From NCBI GenBank assembly GCA_937892635.1, contig CALBKB010000207.1:1-15325 (forward strand): DNA of 15,325 nucleotides, in the 5' to 3' direction. The notes beneath the pieces were generated by a model. The model had not been told where the DNA came from. It saw nothing but the letters and a program-made list of their open reading frames with translations, and searched no databases. The stretch's first letter is position 1; every line of letters starts with the position of its first letter. Shown here piece after piece: positions 13,163-15,325 of this stretch. The stretch comes from an uncultured Clostridia bacterium. Lineage in GTDB: Bacteria > Bacillota > Clostridia > Oscillospirales > UMGS1783. The position numbers and the translations under genes are program-made.

Positions 13163-15171
13163 TGGATCGTAAGACCGATCTGTGTTATCTAAAATCCGTA
13201 GGGCCCAAACGCGCCGAGCTTTTTTCTAAGCTCGGCCTTTCGTCCGTCTATGACCTGCTTCATTTCTTCCCCCGCCGCTATCTGGATCTGACCGATCCCA
13301 AACCGGTGGCCGAAGTCTTCTACCAACAAACGGCAGCGGTCATCGCCACCGTCATCACCCCCGCCCGCGGCGTCAGGATCCGTCCGGGCATGGAGGTGTA
13401 TAAGGCGACGGCGGCCGATGAAACCGGGCAATTTGATCTGGTCTTTTTCAACCGACGTTTTGCCGCGCAAGCCCTCAAAGTCGGAGAAACCTATCTCTTT
13501 TACGGGAAAATGACAGGGCAATTTCGGCACGAGATGGTCAACCCCTATTATCAAAAGCCCATTGCCTGCCTGCTGCCCATCTATTCCACTACGGTTGGGC
13601 TGCCGCAAAGTGCGATACGCACCGCCGTGGCCCATGCCCTGGCGGATATCGAGGGGTTGGGCGAGGTCATCGACGAAGATCTGCGCCGCGAGCAGGGGCT
13701 TTGTTCCCGCGGCTATGCACTTCGGCATATTCACCGCCCCGCCAACCAAGCGGCGCTGGATGCGGCACGCAAACGGTTGGCCTTCGAGGAGCTGCTCGTC
13801 TTTTCGCTGGCACTGGCCGGCATCAGACAAGGCGAGCGTTGCCGCACCGATATTGTCTTGACCGACGTGGATATGACACCCTTTTACAACGCCCTCGGTT
13901 TTCGGCTGACCCAAGCCCAAGAGCGGGTCATCGGCGAGTGCTTGGCCGATTACGCCACGCCCTACGCCCAGCATCGCCTCATTCAGGGCGACGTCGGCAG
14001 CGGCAAGACGGCGGTGGCGGCGGCTATCCTATATTACATTGTCAAAAACGGGTATCAGACGGCGCTGATGGCTCCCACCGAGGTGCTGGCGCATCAGCAT
14101 TATCAGTCCCTCTCCCGCCTGTTTGAGCCGTTGGGGGTACGCTGTGCCCTGCTGACCGGATCGACGGCGCAACGGGAGCGAAAAGCTCTGCTGGAAAGGC
14201 TCAAGCAGGGCGAGATTGACCTACTCATCGGCACCCACGCCCTCATTACCGACCGCGTCCTCTTCCGAAATCTGGCGCTGGTGATCACCGACGAACAGCA
14301 CCGTTTCGGCGTAGCCCAGCGCGAGGCCTTGACCCAAAAGGGGCGGCAACCACACGTGCTGGTCATGTCGGCCACGCCCATTCCCCGCACGCTGGCGCTC
14401 ATTCTCTATGCCGATCTGGACGTATCGCAGATCGATCAGATGCCGTCGGGACGCAAGCCCATTCAAACCTTTGCGGTGGGCAAGCCCTTACGCGAGCGGC
14501 TCTACGGCTTTGTCAAAAAGCAGGTAGCCGGCGGGCGGCAGGCCTACGTCATCTGTGCCCGTGCCGAGGAAGACCCGACCAGCGAACTGGTCAGCGTCCG
14601 CGAGCTGTGCGAGGAGTTGCGCAACGTCTTTTTGAAGGGGCTGCGCATTGATTATCTCTACGGCAAGATGCCCGCCAAGAAAAAAGAGGCGGTGCTGACC
14701 GCCTTTGCGCAGGGGGAATTGGACGTGCTGGTATCGACCACGGTGGTCGAAGTGGGCATCAACGTGCCCAACGCCACCGTCATGGTCATTGAAAATGCCG
14801 AGCGGTTCGGGCTCGCCCAGTTGCATCAGCTGCGTGGACGGGTCGGGCGCGGCAGCCATGAAAGCACCTGCATTTTGGTGTCCGATACGGACAGCGAGCG
14901 TTTGCAGGTGATGACCCAAACCAACGACGGATTTCAGATCAGCCGCGAGGATCTGAAACTGCGTGGGCCGGGTGAATTTTTCGGGCAACGGCAGAGCGGC
15001 TTGGTGCGTTTTCGCATTGCCGATCTGATGCAGGACATGCAAACGCTCATCGCGGCGCGTGACGCTGCCCACCGCATCCTCGAACAAGACCCGCATCTGA
15101 CGGCCGCCAACCATCGCGCCCTGCGCGAGGCGGTGCGGCAGGTAATGGATAACTATAATGCCACCATATAA
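13162..15171 (+). CDS. recG: ATP-dependent DNA helicase RecG
   Basis: A 669-residue helicase that regresses stalled replication forks and acts on branched DNA. An N-terminal wedge/OB domain (about residues 1-150, with FFPRRYLDL near residue 35) leads into two helicase domains: Walker A GDVGSGKT (276-283), DEQH box (377-380), SATP (403-406), then QLRGRVGRG (556-564) and the TRG region LRGPGEFFGQRQSG (near residue 600). Length is typical (about 680). I chose the ATG at 13162, which overlaps the cysS stop by one base. A GTG five codons upstream (13147) is possible, with a weak AGGG site; neither has a strong ribosome site, so expression probably depends on coupling to cysS. Its stop runs straight into a terminator, so recG is the last gene of the T-box-controlled unit. 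Confidence 0.97.
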   Translation: MDRKTDLCYLKSVGPKRAELFSKLGLSSVYDLLHFFPRRYLDLTDPKPVAEVFYQQTAAVIATVITPARGVRIRPGMEVYKATAADETGQFDLVFFNRRFAAQALKVGETYLFYGKMTGQFRHEMVNPYYQKPIACLLPIYSTTVGLPQSAIRTAVAHALADIEGLGEVIDEDLRREQGLCSRGYALRHIHRPANQAALDAARKRLAFEELLVFSLALAGIRQGERCRTDIVLTDVDMTPFYNALGFRLTQAQERVIGECLADYATPYAQHRLIQGDVGSGKTAVAAAILYYIVKNGYQTALMAPTEVLAHQHYQSLSRLFEPLGVRCALLTGSTAQRERKALLERLKQGEIDLLIGTHALITDRVLFRNLALVITDEQHRFGVAQREALTQKGRQPHVLVMSATPIPRTLALILYADLDVSQIDQMPSGRKPIQTFAVGKPLRERLYGFVKKQVAGGRQAYVICARAEEDPTSELVSVRELCEELRNVFLKGLRIDYLYGKMPAKKKEAVLTAFAQGELDVLVSTTVVEVGINVPNATVMVIENAERFGLAQLHQLRGRVGRGSHESTCILVSDTDSERLQVMTQTNDGFQISREDLKLRGPGEFFGQRQSGLVRFRIADLMQDMQTLIAARDAAHRILEQDPHLTAANHRALREAVRQVMDNYNATI

Positions 15172-15200
15172 AAAATCCACTCAATCGAGTGGATTTTTTT
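15171..15200. terminator. Bidirectional Rho-independent terminator
   Basis: Arms AAAAATCCACTC (15171-15182) and GAGTGGATTTTT (15187-15198) form a 12-pair stem with an AATC loop and a T run to 15200. The A-rich arm gives a T run on the other strand too, so it can end both recG and the convergent gene on the minus strand. It begins at the last base of the recG stop. Confidence 0.88.
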
Positions 15201-15325
15201 GGATCAGTTCCCATTTTTGTTTGCGAGAAAGTTTTTTGATGGCCGCCTCGCGCTTGAGGGCGGTGCTTTTATCGGGGCATTCTTCCCGATAGACGAGGGT
15301 GAGCGGGTGGCGGGAACGGGTATAT
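15181..15325 (-). CDS. GIY-YIG endonuclease-like protein, C-terminal part (truncated by window edge)
   Basis: Partial: the last 47 codons of a minus-strand gene; its start lies beyond 15325. The peptide runs YTRSRHPLTLVYREECPDKS, then TALKREAAIKKLSRKQKWEL and ends IQKNPLD. The HPLTLVY, ALKREAAIKKL and SRKQKWELI blocks match the C-terminal part of the small GIY-YIG (UPF0213/YhbQ-like) nuclease family, single-domain proteins of about 80-100 residues whose biological role is poorly defined. The GIY and YIG motifs lie outside the window, so activity cannot be judged. It is convergent with recG, and its last codons lie inside the shared terminator stem, so the terminator is partly coding for this gene. 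Confidence 0.8.
   Translation of the reverse strand, partial: YTRSRHPLTLVYREECPDKSTALKREAAIKKLSRKQKWELIQKNPLD

Noticed and set aside
1..15325. Search for a novel defence, mobile or biosynthetic system
   Set aside because: Every sizeable stretch is accounted for by conserved housekeeping or sporulation genes; there are no direct repeats, integrase, transposase, toxin-antitoxin pair or composition shift that I can see.

Overview
The window looks like a housekeeping and sporulation segment from a GC-rich, endospore-forming Firmicute, probably class Clostridia (Oscillospirales-like). This placement is inferred from YqfC/YqfD, a YlbJ-type protein, a Ger germinant receptor, a Cys T-box and Firmicute-type promoters. 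No mobile element, CRISPR array, rRNA or tRNA was seen. I found no convincing wholly new system. The most interesting signals are small and regulatory.

Left part (1-1794, minus strand): yqfC, yqfD and the first third of a phoH-like gene, in the usual order of that sporulation-associated cluster. Divergent from it (1864-6504, plus strand) are a ylbJ/spoVV-like membrane protein gene and a germinant-receptor operon. The receptor genes run A subunit, C lipoprotein, an unlisted 58-residue two-helix protein, then B permease. All joints from gerA onward overlap. A forespore sigma-G-like promoter sits across the ylbJ stop codon. It could separate a mother-cell gene from forespore genes.

Middle part: a HAD-family phosphatase gene (6536-7186) has a near-consensus sigma-A promoter whose predicted start is the A of the ATG, so its mRNA may be leaderless. 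A terminator follows. Then comes recA-recX-rimO-pgsA (7286-10896), tightly packed behind a good sigma-A promoter: RecA recombinase, its modulator, the ribosomal protein S12 methylthiotransferase and phosphatidylglycerophosphate synthase.

Right part: a strong promoter and a T-box leader (about 10934-11140) control cysE and cysS. The specifier (UGC) and the UGGA bulge both fit tRNA-Cys. recG starts inside the cysS stop codon, so it is probably cotranscribed and under the same cysteine-sensing switch. A bidirectional terminator closes the operon. It overlaps the 3' end of an incoming GIY-YIG endonuclease gene on the minus strand, cut by the window edge.

Intergenic space is very short. The only gap near 300 bases (10897-11156) is filled by the T-box promoter and leader.
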